Assembly (NCBI RefSeq): GCF_050003625.1
Contig: NC_134398.1
Location: 104,076,404 to 104,140,403, forward strand
Direction of reading: 5' to 3'
DNA length: 64,000 bases
Source: Haematobia irritans
Taxonomy: Eukaryota > Arthropoda > Insecta > Diptera > Muscidae
In this document: positions 45,541 through 57,540 of the stretch, in pieces
Layout of the letters: each line of letters begins with the position of its first letter
Position numbering within the stretch: position 1 is the first letter of the stretch
The notes under the pieces: model-generated
Databases searched by the model: none
What the model was told of the DNA's origin: nothing
Seen by the model: the letters and a program-made list of their open reading frames with translations, nothing else
Position numbers and translations under genes: made by a program

Positions 45541-47215
45541 GCAATAGTTCAACAGAAAACTAACAATTTAACTATTGCGGGTGTTATTAATGGCGACAAG
45601 CGTTCTTTGACGTTGGATACTGGTGCATCAAAGTCTATCATTAGATCTGATTTAGTAAAAGGAAAAGTTACACCACTGATTGGAGTCAAGCTACGCATGG
45701 CTACAGGGGAACCCGCAATCATATATGGAAAGGTCGCCGTAAAATTAACTATTGCTAACAAATCCGTTACTTATGATTTCATTGTGGCCGATATAGTAGA
45801 CGAAGTTATAATTAGAGCGGATTTCATGATTGCTTTTGGTCTCAATCTGGATATGAAGCGTCGTGTAATGGCATGGTGCGATACCGAAATAACGGTAAAC
45901 GTGGGATACGACGAGAATACACCTGTCAGACGTTTGACAACGAGCCATTCAGAGTCTATACCACCGAATGCCGAAGCAATTATATGGGTTTCTATGAATG
46001 AAGATTGTGAAGTCGGCCAATTGTGGGTTGTTGAACCAGCAGAAAACAAAAGCAACAACATCTTGATAACAAATGCCCTAGTAACAACGAACGAAGAGAG
46101 ACTAATACCAGTTCGTGTCTTGAACTTGTCTGACAATCACGAGAAAATTGTAAAATTTTCTGACATTGGCAAATGTACACCAGCCGAGTTGACCACCAGT
46201 CAATTTGGAAGACAACTCATCAAAGACACATGGAGCAGTGAGAAAACATCTAGAAGTGTATGTCGAGGCTTGGACACGTCATCTATCGCCGTCAGAGAGA
46301 AATAAAGCCAAGCAATTGTTGTGGAAAAATGCCTCTGCTTTTGCTTCTGAAAAGGGAAATCAAGGAAGAACATCTGTAGTGAAACATGAAATTAAAACCG
46401 CAGAAGAAAGACACATAAAACAGGCACCACGAAGTGTTCCCCTGGTAAAAAGAGACGAAGTTCAAAAGCTCATAAAGGAAATGGCGGAGAGTGGTGTGAT
46501 CGAGCCATCATCAAGTCCTTGGTGTTCCCCAGTTGTGCTGGTCAAAAAGAAAATGGAGGTACCCGATTCTGCGTGGACTACAGAAAACTGAATGATGTCA
46601 TCAAAAAGGACAGTTATCTGCTTCCACGCATTGATGAGACGTTGGACACACTAGCCGGAACAACATGGTTTTCTACGTTTGAATTGCAGAGTGGATATTG
46701 GCCAGTAGAGATCGCCGAGAAAGACAAGGAAAAGACGGCTTTTGGCGTTAATGGCGGTCTCTGGCAATTCAATGTAATGCCGTTCGGGCTTTGCAACGCT
46801 CCGGCGGGAGCCACCGTGGTGCAATGGTTAGCATGCCCGCCTTGCATACACAAGGTCGTGGGTTCGATTCCTGCTACGACCGAACACCAAAAAGTTTTTC
46901 AGCGGTGGATTATCCCACCTCAGTAATGCTGGTGACATTTCTGAGGGTTTCAAAGCTTCTCTAAGTGGTTTCACTGGAATGTGGAATGCCGTTCGGACTC
47001 GGCTATAAAAAGGAGGTCCCTTGTCATTGAGCTTAACATGGAATCGGGCAGCACTCAGTGATAAGAGAGAAGTTCACCACTGTGGTATCACAATGGACTG
47101 AATAGTCTAAGTGAGCCTGATACATCGGGCTGCCACATAACCTAACCTAACCTAACGCTCCGGCTACCTTCGAAAGATTGATGGAGCGGGTACTGAAGGG
47201 GTTGCACAGGAAATC
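45541..47215 (+). pseudogene. Gypsy-C pol, unit 1, ends within RT
   Basis: Protease with LTLDTGASKSIIRSD (active site DTGA) and EVIIRADFMIAFGLNLDMK. A frameshift near 46250 and another near 46545 follow. RT fingers read VIEPSSSPWCSPVVLVKKK and FCVDYRKLND. RT motif A reads FSTFELQSGYW, with Glu at the catalytic Asp position. Then MPFGLCNAPA, interrupted by the SINE, and after it TFERLMERVLKGLHRK. The frame stops at the junction with unit 2; the YxDD box, RNase H and integrase are absent from this unit. Confidence 0.9.
46806..47153 (+). mobile_element. tRNA-derived SINE in Gypsy-C RT
   Basis: 348 bp flanked by an 11-bp duplication AACGCTCCGGC (46795-46805 and 47154-47164); unit 2 shows the empty site at 50042-50052. 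The tRNA-like head has an A box region GTGGTGCAATGGTTAGCATG and B box GGTTCGATTCC (46861-46871), for RNA polymerase III. The body is unrelated to tRNA. The tail GCCTGATACATCGGGCTGCC followed by (CCTAA)n resembles the 3' end of the minus-strand LINE at 3955. Looks young and intact. Confidence 0.93.
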
Positions 47216-47225
47216 TGAAGGGGTC

Positions 47226-48630
47226 ACATCAATGCTCAGTGTTCTGAGCAAAATGATGGAGGAAAACTCTAGAAAAATCATGGATGAGAAGTCTAGAAAA
47301 ATGGATGAGAATTCTAGAAAAATGGAAGAAAATTCTAGAAAAATGGAAGAAAATTCTAGAAAATTGCTGAAAGAAAATGTGCTAAAAATGGAAGCAAGTT
47401 CTAGAAAATTGGAAGAAAAATTCGACGAAAATTCTGGAATTCTCAATGAAAAACTACAACAAATTTCTGAAGGCATGGAGAAACGTGTGGACCATATAGA
47501 AAATCAAATTGTGGAATTGGATAAGAAAGTTCTTTCTTTGGATGAGAAAATTATGGTTCATGATGAGAAGTTTCTACACATCGAGAAAAAATGTCAGAGC
47601 TGGAAATTAAAGGTGGTCCAGTGCGCGTCATAGAGGGCTCAAAAATCAAAACTCCTGTTTTCGATGGCTCAACGTCATTTGATGTCTTCAAATCATGGAT
47701 GAGAATTCTAGAAAAATGGATGAGAATTCTAGAAAAATGGAAGAAAATTCTAGAAAAATGGAAGAAAATTCTAGAAAATTGCTGAAAGAAAATGTGATAC
47801 AAATGGAAGCAAGTTCTACAAAATTGGAAGAAAAATTCGACGAAAATTCTGGAATTCTCAATGAAAAACTACAACAAATTTCTGAAGGCATGGAGAAACG
47901 TGTGGACCATATAGAAAATCAAATTGTGGAATTGGATAAGAAAGGTGGTCCAGTGCGCGTCATAGAGGGCTCAAAAATCAAAACTCCTGTTTTCGATGGC
48001 TCAACGTCATTTGATGTCTTCAAATTCCAATTCGAAATGGTTGCTTGTAGAAATTTGTGGAATGACGATGATAAAGCAATTGAACTTCTATTGGCAGTAA
48101 AGGGCAATGCTGCTGTTGTGATAGAAAGCATTCCCGCTGCTTCTAGAAATAACTATAATGAAGTAATAGCGGTACTTCAACGCAAGTATGGTGGAGAGCA
48201 CAAGCAGGACATCTTCAGAATGGAATTGAGAGGAAGAATCCAGAAATCGAATGAAACTCTACAAGATTTCGCAACAGAAGTTGAGCGGCTAGTGCTTTTG
48301 ACATACCCAGGTGAGAGTCATCCTCTTGTGGACCGCATCAAGATTGAGACCTTCGTCAATGGAATTCGAGACCCAGATATAAAATGTGCAACATATGCGT
48401 CACAAAAGGCTACATTCGCACTTGCACAGGAGACTGCGAAACTGCTAGCGCGGCCTCAAATTCACAAGGTACGTAAAGTAGAGACAGAGTGTGACGAATC
48501 AAAGTCCGTTATTGAGTCGTTGAAAGAGGCCATGAAGCAGGCAATGCAAGAAATGAAGCAAGAGGCAAATAAATCCCGGATCAAATGCTATAACTGTGAT
48601 AAGCCGGGACATCTAGCTCGAGAATGCTAA
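47226..48630 (+). pseudogene. Gypsy-C gag, unit 2 (no N-terminus)
   Basis: Starts in the coiled coil (MLSVLSKMMEENSRK) and lacks the SAP-like start. It has the same tandem segment as unit 1 (47226-47692; 47693-48006), but the second copy has lost about 90 bp (ELDKKGGPVRVIEG). From 47695 the frame is open to 48630 through the capsid-like part, includes the 31 residues missing in unit 1 (YASQKATFALAQETAKLL) and ends at the knuckle CYNCDKPGHLAREC with TAA. Confidence 0.88.
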
Positions 48631-48788
48631 GCACGACGCAAACGGTCAAGATCCACATCTCCATCTCCATTAAACAATAGCCATAAGAAGGTGACCCCAC
48701 AGTCAAGTGAGTCACCTTTAAACTAAATCGAGCTAGTTCAGCGGGGCAAGACCTGGCTCCCACAGACGATGGCCCCACCATCTCCATA

Positions 48789-51700
48789 GCAATAGTTCAA
48801 CAGAAAACTAACAATTTAACTATTGCGGGTGTTATTAATGGCGACAAGGGTTCTTTGACGTTGGATACTGGTGCATCAAAGTCTATCATTAGATCTGATT
48901 TAGTAAAAGGAAAAGTTACACCACTGATTGGAGTCAAGCTACGCACGGCTACAGGGGAACCCGCAATCATATATAGAAAGGTCGCCGTAAAATTAACTAT
49001 TGCTAACAAATCCGTTACTTATGATTTCATTGTGGCCGATATAGTAGACGAAGTTATAATTAGAGCGGATTTCATGATTGCTTTTGGTCTCAATCTGGAT
49101 ATGAAGCGTCGTGTAATGGCATGGTGCGATACCGAAATAACGGTAAACGTGGGATACGACGAGAATACACCTGTCAGACGTTTGACAACGAGCCATTCAG
49201 AGTCTATACCACCGAATGCCGAAGCAATTATATGGGTTTCTATGAATGAAGATTGTGAAGTCGGCCAATTGTGGGTTGTTGAACCAGCAGAAAACAAAAG
49301 CAACAACATCTTGATAGCAAATGCCCTAGTAACAACGAACGAAGAGAGACTAATACCAGTTCGTGTCTTGAACTTGTCTGACAATCACGAGAAAATTGTA
49401 AAATTTTCTGACATTGGCAAATGTACACCAGCCGAGTTGACCACCAGTCAATTTGGAAGACAACTCATCAAAGACACATGGAGCAGTGAGAAAACATCTA
49501 GAAGTGTATGTCGAGGCTTGGACACGTCATCTATCGCCGTCAGAGAGAAATAAAGCCAAGCAATTGTTGTGGAAAAATGCCTCTGCTTTTGCTTCTGAAA
49601 AGGGAAATCAAGGAAGAACATCTGTAGTGAAACATGAAATTAAAACCGCAGAAGAAAGACACATAAAACAGGCACCACGAAGTGTTCCCCTGGTAAAAAG
49701 AGACGAAGTTCAAAAGCTCATAAAGGAAATGGCGGAGAGTGGTGTGATCGAGCCATCATCAAGTCCTTGGTGTTCCCCAGTTGTGCTGGTCAAAAAGAAA
49801 ATGGAGGTACCCGATTCTGCGTGGACTACAGAAAACTGAATGATGTCATCAAAAAGGACAGTTATCTGCTTCCACGCATTGATGAGACGTTGGACACACT
49901 AGCCGGAACAACATGGTTTTCTACGTTTGAATTGCAGAGTGGATATTGGCCAGTAGAGATCGCCGAGAAAGACAAGGAAAAGACGGCTTTTGGCGTTAAT
50001 GGCGGTCTCTGGCAATTCAATGTAATGCCGTTCGGGCTTTGCAACGCTCCGGCTACCTTCGAAAGATTGATGGAGCGGGTACTGAAGGGGTTGCACAGGA
50101 AATCGTGCTTGATATACTTGGATGACATCAAAAAACATTTGACGAGCACCTTAAGAACTTGAAAGACGTTATCCAGCAATTGTCAGCCGCTGGTCTACGC
50201 CTTAACGCAAAGAAATGCTCCCTTTTCCAGCGGGAAGTTAAATACCTGGGTCATCATGTGACTTCAGAGGGCATATTCACCGATGAAGACAAAATCCAAG
50301 CTGTCAGAGATTGACCACAACCCCGAAATCTCCACGAATTAAGAAGTTTCCTTGGGTTATGTACATATTACCGACGATTCGTCCCAAACTTCGCCAGCAT
50401 CGCCGCTAGTCTCCATAAAGTGACGCAAAAAGGTCAGAAATTCCAGTGGAGCGACGAACAGGAGGATTAATACCAACATTTAAAAGAACTTTTATGTTAA
50501 GCTCCTGTTCTAGCGTATCCTATTCCGGGCGAAATTTTTGTTTTGGATACAGATGCTAGCGCGCATGGTATTGGAGGTGTGCTATCTCAACAGATAGAAG
50601 GCAAGGAGAAGGTCATCGGATATTTCAGCCGAACGTTGTCCAAGCCCGAAAAGAACTACTGTGTAACGCGACGAGAGCTGCTAGCCATCATAGAGAGTGT
50701 AAAAAATCATAAATATTTGTATGGACAACACTTCTTGCTCAGAACTGATCACTCAGCTCTACGATGGTTGCTCCAATGCAAGAATCCGGAAGCTCAACTG
50801 GCACGTTGGATCGAGAGGCTCCAAAGCTATGATTTCAGTATCGAGCATAGAAAAGGTGTAAAACACGGTAACGCTGACGCTTTGTCACGTCAACCTTGCA
50901 GTATAGAATGCAAGCACTGCTGAACATAAGTAGGAGATTGTTGATAATCGGCTGTTACACATCGAATCTGGAGTGGACTGGCCAACAGAACAGCGTAAAG
51001 ATCCCATTTTGAACAAAATTATTTCGGCAAAGGAAGAGAACAAGAAGCCCAGTAAGAAAGACATTGCAGCCGAAAGTCCACTTTTGAAATCATACTGGGC
51101 TCAATGGGAAAGTTAGGTCTAGTCAATGTATTCCTGCAACGTAAATGGGAAAGCGAAGATGGCAAGAGCAGCCGAAATTTGATCATAGTACCGGATTCCA
51201 AAATAAGAGACGTTTTGGCGGAGTTCATTATGGTCCCAGTGGAGGTCATCTGGGAATAACCAAAACAGCCGAGAAAGTGAAGCAACGATTCTACTGGGTT
51301 GGATGCCAGAAATCAATTGCTGAATGGGTAGCCAATTGCGAGAAGTACATGAATGCGAAAGGTCCAACAATGAAAAGTCGACGTCCTATGCAAGAGTATA
51401 GACCAGGAGTCCCGTTTGAAAGAATAGCAATGGACGTGGCAGGCCCTTTTCCAGTAAGTGATTCTGGAAACCGTTATGTCCTTGTGGTCATGGATTACTT
51501 CAGCAAATGGCCGGAGGTGTATGCAATTCCAAACCAAGAGGCAAAAATGATTGTGGATGTGGTCAACAAAAACTGGATATGTCGCTACGGTGTGCCGTCC
51601 GAGATTCACTCAGACCAGGGAAGAAATTTTGAATCGGCCATATTCAAAGGGATGTGTGAAGAAATCGAGGACTACGCCATTACATCCACAATCCGATGGC

Positions 51701-52255
51701 ATGGTAGAAAGGTTTAATCGCACTCTGGAGGAACATCTTCGAAAAGTGATGGACAACGGCCAGAGGGACTGGGACGAGCATATACCAAAGTTTTTGCTGT
51801 CCTATAGATCTGCCATTCACGATTCCACCTCTCGAACACAGGCCAATGTTCTATTCGGAACTGAGTTGAAGTTGCCTGATATTCGGCGCTAAACCTAATG
51901 AGCTCGCCATGGAAGAAAACAGAAACGACATCCCAAACACTTTCACGAATCAGTGCGCAACAAAATAAAAATGGTCAGCAACAGAATGAAGGCGAGATAC
52001 GATCGTGCTGTAAATACTGCGGGCTTCCAAGAAGAAGAATTGGTTCTGCTATTTAACCCGCAACGAAAGAAAGGATTGTGTCCTAAACTGCAAACACAGT
52101 GGGAAGGCCCATACAAAGTCATCAAGAAGATCAATGATGTTGTATACCGGATTCAGAAGGACGACAGCCCTAGATCAAAGATGAAAGTTATACATCTGGA
52201 ACGATTGGCTCCTTACGGAACAGGTTCTGTGCCTGTTCGGGACGAACAGGCTTAA
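48789..52255 (+). pseudogene. Gypsy-C pol, unit 2: protease to integrase, broken
   Basis: Protease (LDTGASKSIIRSD), then RT with the same FSTFELQSGYW and here YLDDI (about 50113-50127). The frame is lost straight after YLDD (deletion), and stops lie near 50313, 50468 and 50500. RNase H is open from 50543 (LDTDASAHGIGGVL; RTDHSALRWLL). In the integrase zinc domain CEKYMNAKG has Tyr for the second Cys; the triad AMDVAGPF, HSDQGRNF and MVERFN is present across a frameshift near 51690. The C-terminal GPY-type segment (GPYKVIKKINDVVYRIQ) ends with the stop near 52255. Confidence 0.92.
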
Positions 52256-52266
52256 GCGGGAGGCAA
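52256..52266 (+). other. Gypsy-C polypurine tract
   Basis: AGCGGGAGGCAA-type purine run directly before the 3' LTR start TGTTACG at 52267. It is the expected primer for plus-strand DNA synthesis. Confidence 0.7.
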
Positions 52267-52603
52267 TGTTACGAATTTGATAATTATAGATTTAAGTTTT
52301 TTTAAATTAGTTTCCGTTAATTTAAAATTTCAAATTGTAACGATAAAATTTCGTTATCACTTGTTGGAATCATCTATTCATTTTCTGGTACTTTCCTAAA
52401 TTTCTTTTGTGTTCTTTTGTTTGCTTATTTTCATATCGAAATGTTAGTTCTTACTCTCTCATGGTATAACAACCCCTTTGCTTTGTTATTTTGCATTCTC
52501 ATTTCATCTCATTGTCTATTGTTTCTAGCGTTGTCAAAGAATGTTCTGGCGTTGCCAGAATATTGTGGTGCTGCCAGAATATTCTCGCATTGCCAAACCG
52601 TCA

Positions 52604-52640
52604 TATATAAAAGCGCTCGCATGCTGCTAACGAGTCAGTC
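52604..52640 (+). promoter_or_regulatory. Gypsy-C LTR core promoter
   Basis: TATATAAAAG at 52604-52613 and the arthropod initiator-like TCAGTC at 52635-52640, spacing about 31. The same pair occurs in the truncated 5' LTR (43552 and 43583). This is the conserved RNA polymerase II start arrangement. Confidence 0.75.
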
Positions 52641-52699
52641 TTAATTAAAGCGTCAAACGAATCAGTGTGAACGAATTGTAAAATGGATTAGTGTAAAGT

Positions 52700-53279
52700 C
52701 ATGGCTGAACAAGAAGGTTAAATCATGGGCCCATATGATTACAATTTTTTTATTTCGACAAAATTTTAAGATGTCAAAATCATATGTTTATGGTGATTGC
52801 AGCTCTCCAAATGACACTGCATAGCAAATGCATCTCAAACAAACTCACGCATTCATAGCTGGAGAATTGTTCAAAGATGACTTGAGTATCTTGATAACAT
52901 ATTCCAGACCCAAAATACCACGCACATCAGTTTTTAAACTGCATCATAAACTGTTTTTGTTAGTAGATGGCGAAGATCCATTTGACTGACTTCCATTCTT
53001 AACTTTGGTGGGTATTATAGTCTTGTTTGTCTCATATCGGCGTTCATCGGATGAATTATCCACTTCCCAATCACTCATAGGTGACGCAATTAAATTTGAA
53101 CCATTATTTTTCTCTGGATTTTAATTATTTTTTCAGGACAATTGAAAGAATAAATAATTGCCACTTTTACCAATGCTATACGATTCTTTTATCAGCTGAT
53201 TTTGACTTCTTAAAATTGTAAACAAATATTGAAATTTGTTGTTTTTGTTATCCTGATTCAACCTCCTTATTCAGCCATG
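52700..53279. mobile_element. hAT-type MITE in the Gypsy-C 3' LTR
   Basis: 580 bp, ends CATGGCTGAACAAGAAGG and, inverted, CATGGCTGAATAAGGAGG. Flanked by the 8-bp duplication TGTAAAGT (52692-52699; 53280-53287). The 5' LTR near 43645 lacks it. No transposase coding. Confidence 0.9.
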
Positions 53280-53378
53280 TGTAAAGTCATAGTAAATAAA
53301 TTGTAGATTAACGTTATTGAAACGAACAGTATTTTAATTGACGGGTAATTAAAAACGCCTAAATATAAAAACGCAACA

Positions 53379-56300
53379 GTATATAGAAAAACGGGAAAAC
53401 TACAAGATAGAGAACGGTACGTGAATGCACAGAAGCACTACCCTGCCATAATTTCAAAGTTCCATTTCATCCTCATCGCTACCACAGACTCGTAAGTGAC
53501 ACTGCAACAATCGCCAACTGTGATGGGGGAAGCGTATGAAAAAGTATGAAATGTACATGAAAGTATTTTGCCATCACTATTGTTACAAGAGTCATTTTAT
53601 ATTTTGTGAAACACCAAGCGCAACTAGCTTCTTATAATTTATTTAAATAAAATCGATAATTAAGTGCGGAAAAAACATATTTATTTCGCTTAAAATTGTA
53701 AGAGGTATATTGGTGTACAATTTTTTACTTTCCAAATGGAATTAAGTGATTGTTTTTCAGATATTTTACAGACACGCTCCATCGAGAATAAAAACCCTGG
53801 CTGATAGACGCATGTAACTTGCCACTAGTAAATCAACATCATTCTATTATTAATGAAAAAAAAAAATTATGTTAAATGTGTTGTGATAGTGGTATAAATG
53901 TTATATTTATAAGAATTTATAAATGTTTAATCAAATTAATAACCAACTAAACAATCGTGTTTTACTTGACCACAATGATTCTTTTACAACTATCTTATAA
54001 TGCACTTTTTCTGATTGTTTGAAGGGGATCTTATGGGCATCGTTCTAAATTTATTAAAAAAGGCATTTAATAATTGTACTCATGAGATACTTTTTTGTAG
54101 TAACTTGGCGTGGTACAACTTCTCAATAGTGACGGCGCTTTTCCGGCGAATTTTGGATGTCGTATACGATTGTTTTCCACTTGGTGGGGATTCTTAGAAG
54201 CGCCGTCAAGTGTTACGGTGACCTATTGTGCGGCTGAAAGAAATGATTTCGGGCACCAGCTAGCTCTAATCGCCTACCCAGGGCAGGTCCCAACCCATCA
54301 TTTCCGCCCTAGGACCGTAGCCAATAAAATAAACAAAAAGGATACAAAAATAAAACAAAAAAAATCTTTTTCCATTTGTTTTGTTTTGTTATTGTTGGTT
54401 TTGTTCTTTAAGCATTGTTGTTGTTTTTTATTTCAGTCCATCCAACCATCTTGCAGTCTATAGGGCTTTGCCCAAATAAATTTGACAAACATTCTTTTCC
54501 TCTGTTGGTTAAGCTACTCTTGTAGTTTAGTCAATGTATGGTTTTAAGCTGAAATAAAAAACAACAACAATGCAAAAAAAATCTTTACAATACTTCACAA
54601 CGCACAGATTCAACGCAAGTGGGAGGTAGATGGAAACCTCCAGCCGCCCAACCCTACCATGGTCAAGTGGATATCCCCTCCCATTAACTTGACCCCTAAA
54701 TCCCGCTCACATCACAACACTTAACTCACGTAATTTCCCCCAAAAGGTCAAACTCAACACATAATGGATTCGTTACTAAACATCAGAATAAACCATATTT
54801 ATTTACTAACGATTGTTCTCTTACTCTAACATAGATTATATAAAAATAGCAATAATAACAATAATTTACTACAACCGTAATATAAAATTATCCTGCCCTT
54901 GTTTCCTCTTTCAAATTGTTAATTCTATTATTTTTAATTTATATTTCTTTATTAGCTTAATTGTTACGAAATTCTAATAGACCTTTTTTTTAAATATTTC
55001 TTTCTTAATATTCCTGTTATTGTATCTAGCTCGCTGCATAAGTTTATAATATTTTTGTTAACTTGGCCTGGTTTAGCACTGTAAACATTACTCTGGATAA
55101 TAATAAATGAAATAAAAAAAACTCGCAAAATATAGACTTACTATTTTCTTTTTTTAACAAATTCATCAAGACTATCCGCCCAATGAACGATATTTTTCTT
55201 TTTAAACAAACAATTTAACGAATGGTCCAGTAGACCCGATATTACACTCAAAAACAGAGATCATTTAATGAACATAATGTGGACACCTATTGACCTAACT
55301 CAAGAACCTGCAAAGCTTTAAGATAACAAAATTTTCATGCTACACTAAAGGGCAACAACTGATTCACCTACAGCCTACCTAAGGGAGCTCACTTAGTCAG
55401 GGGAGGAGACAGTAAAAATGGGCAAATACCCTACCTTACCACACCAAGTCTTTGCAAATCCTTTGACAAACGTTACTCTCAAGGGGACGTTTTGATAAAA
55501 AAAAAATAATTAAATCTAACAAAAAAAATAGTTAAAACTACTATATATAATAAATTAACGTCTAATAAATGAATAACAGTATTATAAATATATAAATTTT
55601 CCGAATTAGAATTCCCAATTCCTAGGTTCCAGCTTCATTATTATATGAAAGACTTAAGCAGCCAATCACACTCTCTTTGAAATGTTGTACTTTCGTGTGT
55701 ATTGGTGTAATTTCAAATTAAGATTTTTTGCATACGTGTGTGTAATAATAAAAACGATTTATAATGATAATCTTGTTGCCGCTTCTAGGCGCACTTCCGG
55801 TGGATAAATTAATTTCCCCAACTCTGGGTTTGCGATCGTGTAATATAAATCTTGGATTTCCAACAAAAATAGGCCGCCTTTCACTATGACAATTGCACGG
55901 CCGGTCTCTTAAAAATTGTTTCTTTACTCTACAATACGTCCTACCTTAGGAACACAAAGATTCACCCTCTGCCACTACTTTTAATTCCATAAACTTGGCT
56001 GCTTCCATAAAGGGACAAATCCAATATTCACTGACGTTCTTTCTTTCCTAGAGTACTCTGTTTTCGTCTCTCCGGTGCTCCCAAGTGGCCAATACCAAAA
56101 ATACCGGCCTCCCGTTCGTCCAGGAGGCTTTCCCTTTAATATCAGAAAACTTTAAATTACCACACAATCCTCATATGTGTCTATTTAACAACTTACTTGA
56201 CACTGGTTTCGTTTTCACACCGCCAAATAAATAAAAAAAAAACACTAGATCCACAAATATAATTATATTTATAATTATAATTATTATTACAATTACGGTT

Positions 56301-56455
56301 CTCTAAAATTATAAAACACATTGTCTATAGCCACCAATTAAAATACTTTAAAATCTCGTTTTCCTCCAACCTTTCAATTATATGGAATCGCCTTAAATCA
56401 CACCGACACAGATAACTCAACTACTTAGAATTTATGCCAAATGTGTCCAAATCAC
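53379..56455. other. Unassigned AT-rich region
   Basis: About 3 kb without a recognisable gene. Short open frames (54015-54197, 54110-54463) show no domain. A C-rich stretch at 54640-54730 (CCATGGTCAAGTGGATATCC) and a minus-strand reading at 56110-55790 (LGKLIYPPEVRLEAAT) look like remains of a retroelement, but I cannot assign a family. Confidence 0.4.
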
Positions 56456-56470
56456 CCCCTTTTATAGCCT
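56456..56470 (-). promoter_or_regulatory. TATA-box-like sequence, minus strand
   Basis: Minus strand GCTATAAAAGGGGGTG is a near-ideal TATA element. No LTR partner or coding region was matched downstream, so its role (solo LTR or decayed promoter) is a guess. Confidence 0.35.
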
Positions 56471-57382
56471 CGATCTCTCTCAATTTTTCCAGGGAAGCCA
56501 TCTTTACTTGGCCCCCCATGCATCCACTATCCATCTCTTTCTGAACATTTTCATTACCTCTATTTTATGCTAATTTTCTTTAACTTAACGCATTTCAGGG
56601 GTAATTTATGAATTAAAACTGTTTTACCGACCTACAGTTATCCAACAACAATTCCACCCTGTGTAGTATTGGTTGCACTATCCAACACTAACACGTCATC
56701 TGACATATCCTACCTACTAAACACATCTCATAGTATTTCTTCTTTTTTTTCAGCTTGATGGTTTGTCGTTCCCTCAAAATTGTAATTATTCTTATATTAA
56801 TCTATTGACCTTCTCTCTTTTCAGGTGGGACATTCCGCAGTGGCATCTGCATACGCAGTGACAAGAATTGCGGAAAATATCCAACTAGTGCTGGATACTT
56901 TCCACAACTCTTACTTTGCGACATACAGATGCTCATGCCAGATGTCTAACAGACTGGGCCCAAGCAGCCGTGGAAACGCCACCGCATATCCGAGCTTCCC
57001 CCAGATCTCCTGCCCCGCCCGGGCAAGCTTTCCGTACAAGCGTATTACCACATGAGACTTGCCCCGGCCAGTATGGATTGGTCTCGTGTAAGGGTCAATC
57101 CCAACGAGGGAAAAAAAATATGAAAACAACAACAACCACGAATTAACAAACAAATAAAAACACACTTGGGCACGGCGGCCACGGGCACATACACTAAAAA
57201 CGGCCAGCTGTCCCGAGTGTGTCCTATAGCTATCCCTGGCTTTCCCATCATGTGGCAAATTATCCGGAGGCTGGGGAATAATGTGGATTGGTGGCCGCCA
57301 CTTAGGCTAAAAGGCTACCCCCTAGGGAACCTCCACGCAAATTTTTCTTTCTTTTTTTTTTTTTTTGCGCAGCAACAACCTC
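56471..57382. other. Unassigned region with a splice-acceptor-like site
   Basis: TTGACCTTCTCTCTTTTCAG ends at 56824, a strong acceptor, followed by a modest open stretch (ELPPDLLPRPGKLSVQAYY; MRLAPASMDWSRVRVNP in the same frame, about 56990-57100) with one stop upstream. I cannot identify the protein. It may be an exon of a decayed gene or of a transposon. Confidence 0.3.
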
Positions 57383-57540
57383 TCAATACCATTCGTATAT
57401 TAGGGTGGCACGCAACAAAACACCTGGTCTGTCAAGACTTCGCCGACAGAACAGATGTGCGGGGTAATAATGGGTCATCTTGCGAATTTGTGCACCAACG
57501 TGGGGAACTCCCACACCCTGAAAAAAAAAGCCGGGCATCA
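57383..57540 (-). repeat. GVGVPHV motif segment, copy 1
   Basis: Minus-strand reading PGFFFQGVGVPHVGAQIRKM. Plus-strand DNA ACGTGGGGAACTCCCAC followed by a pyrimidine/purine stretch and AAGCCGGGC is shared with 60408-60460. Probably remains of one repeat family. Confidence 0.4.

Larger units (their letters stand above)
43551..53378 (+). mobile_element. Gypsy-C: partially duplicated Ty3/Gypsy provirus
   Basis: Plus-strand element: truncated 5' LTR, primer site, gag and pol up to RT (unit 1), a second gag with complete pol (unit 2), polypurine tract and full 3' LTR. Unit 1 ends at 47215 and joins unit 2 inside gag at about 47226. Both units share the same internal gag duplication, the same gag stop and the same changed RT residue, so the tandem arose from one already defective copy. 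A SINE (46806-47153) and a MITE (52700-53279) came later. Confidence 0.88.
52267..53378 (+). repeat. Gypsy-C 3' LTR
   Basis: TGTTACGAATTTG...AAACGCAACA, about 530 bp after subtraction of the 580-bp MITE. Its U3 contains repeated GTTGCCAGAATATT-type words (52545-52590). The 5' LTR matches it only downstream of 52603. Confidence 0.9.

Noticed and set aside
45745..46180. Minus-strand frames repeated at 48993-49428
   Set aside because: Antisense shadows of the duplicated Gypsy-C protease region.
54015..54463. Overlapping small plus-strand frames
   Set aside because: No domain, biased to Lys/Phe from A/T runs at the 3' side, and no supporting context.
56824..57110. Host exon after a strong splice acceptor
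   Set aside because: One in-frame stop, no donor or partner exon found and no recognisable domain; kept only as an unassigned region.
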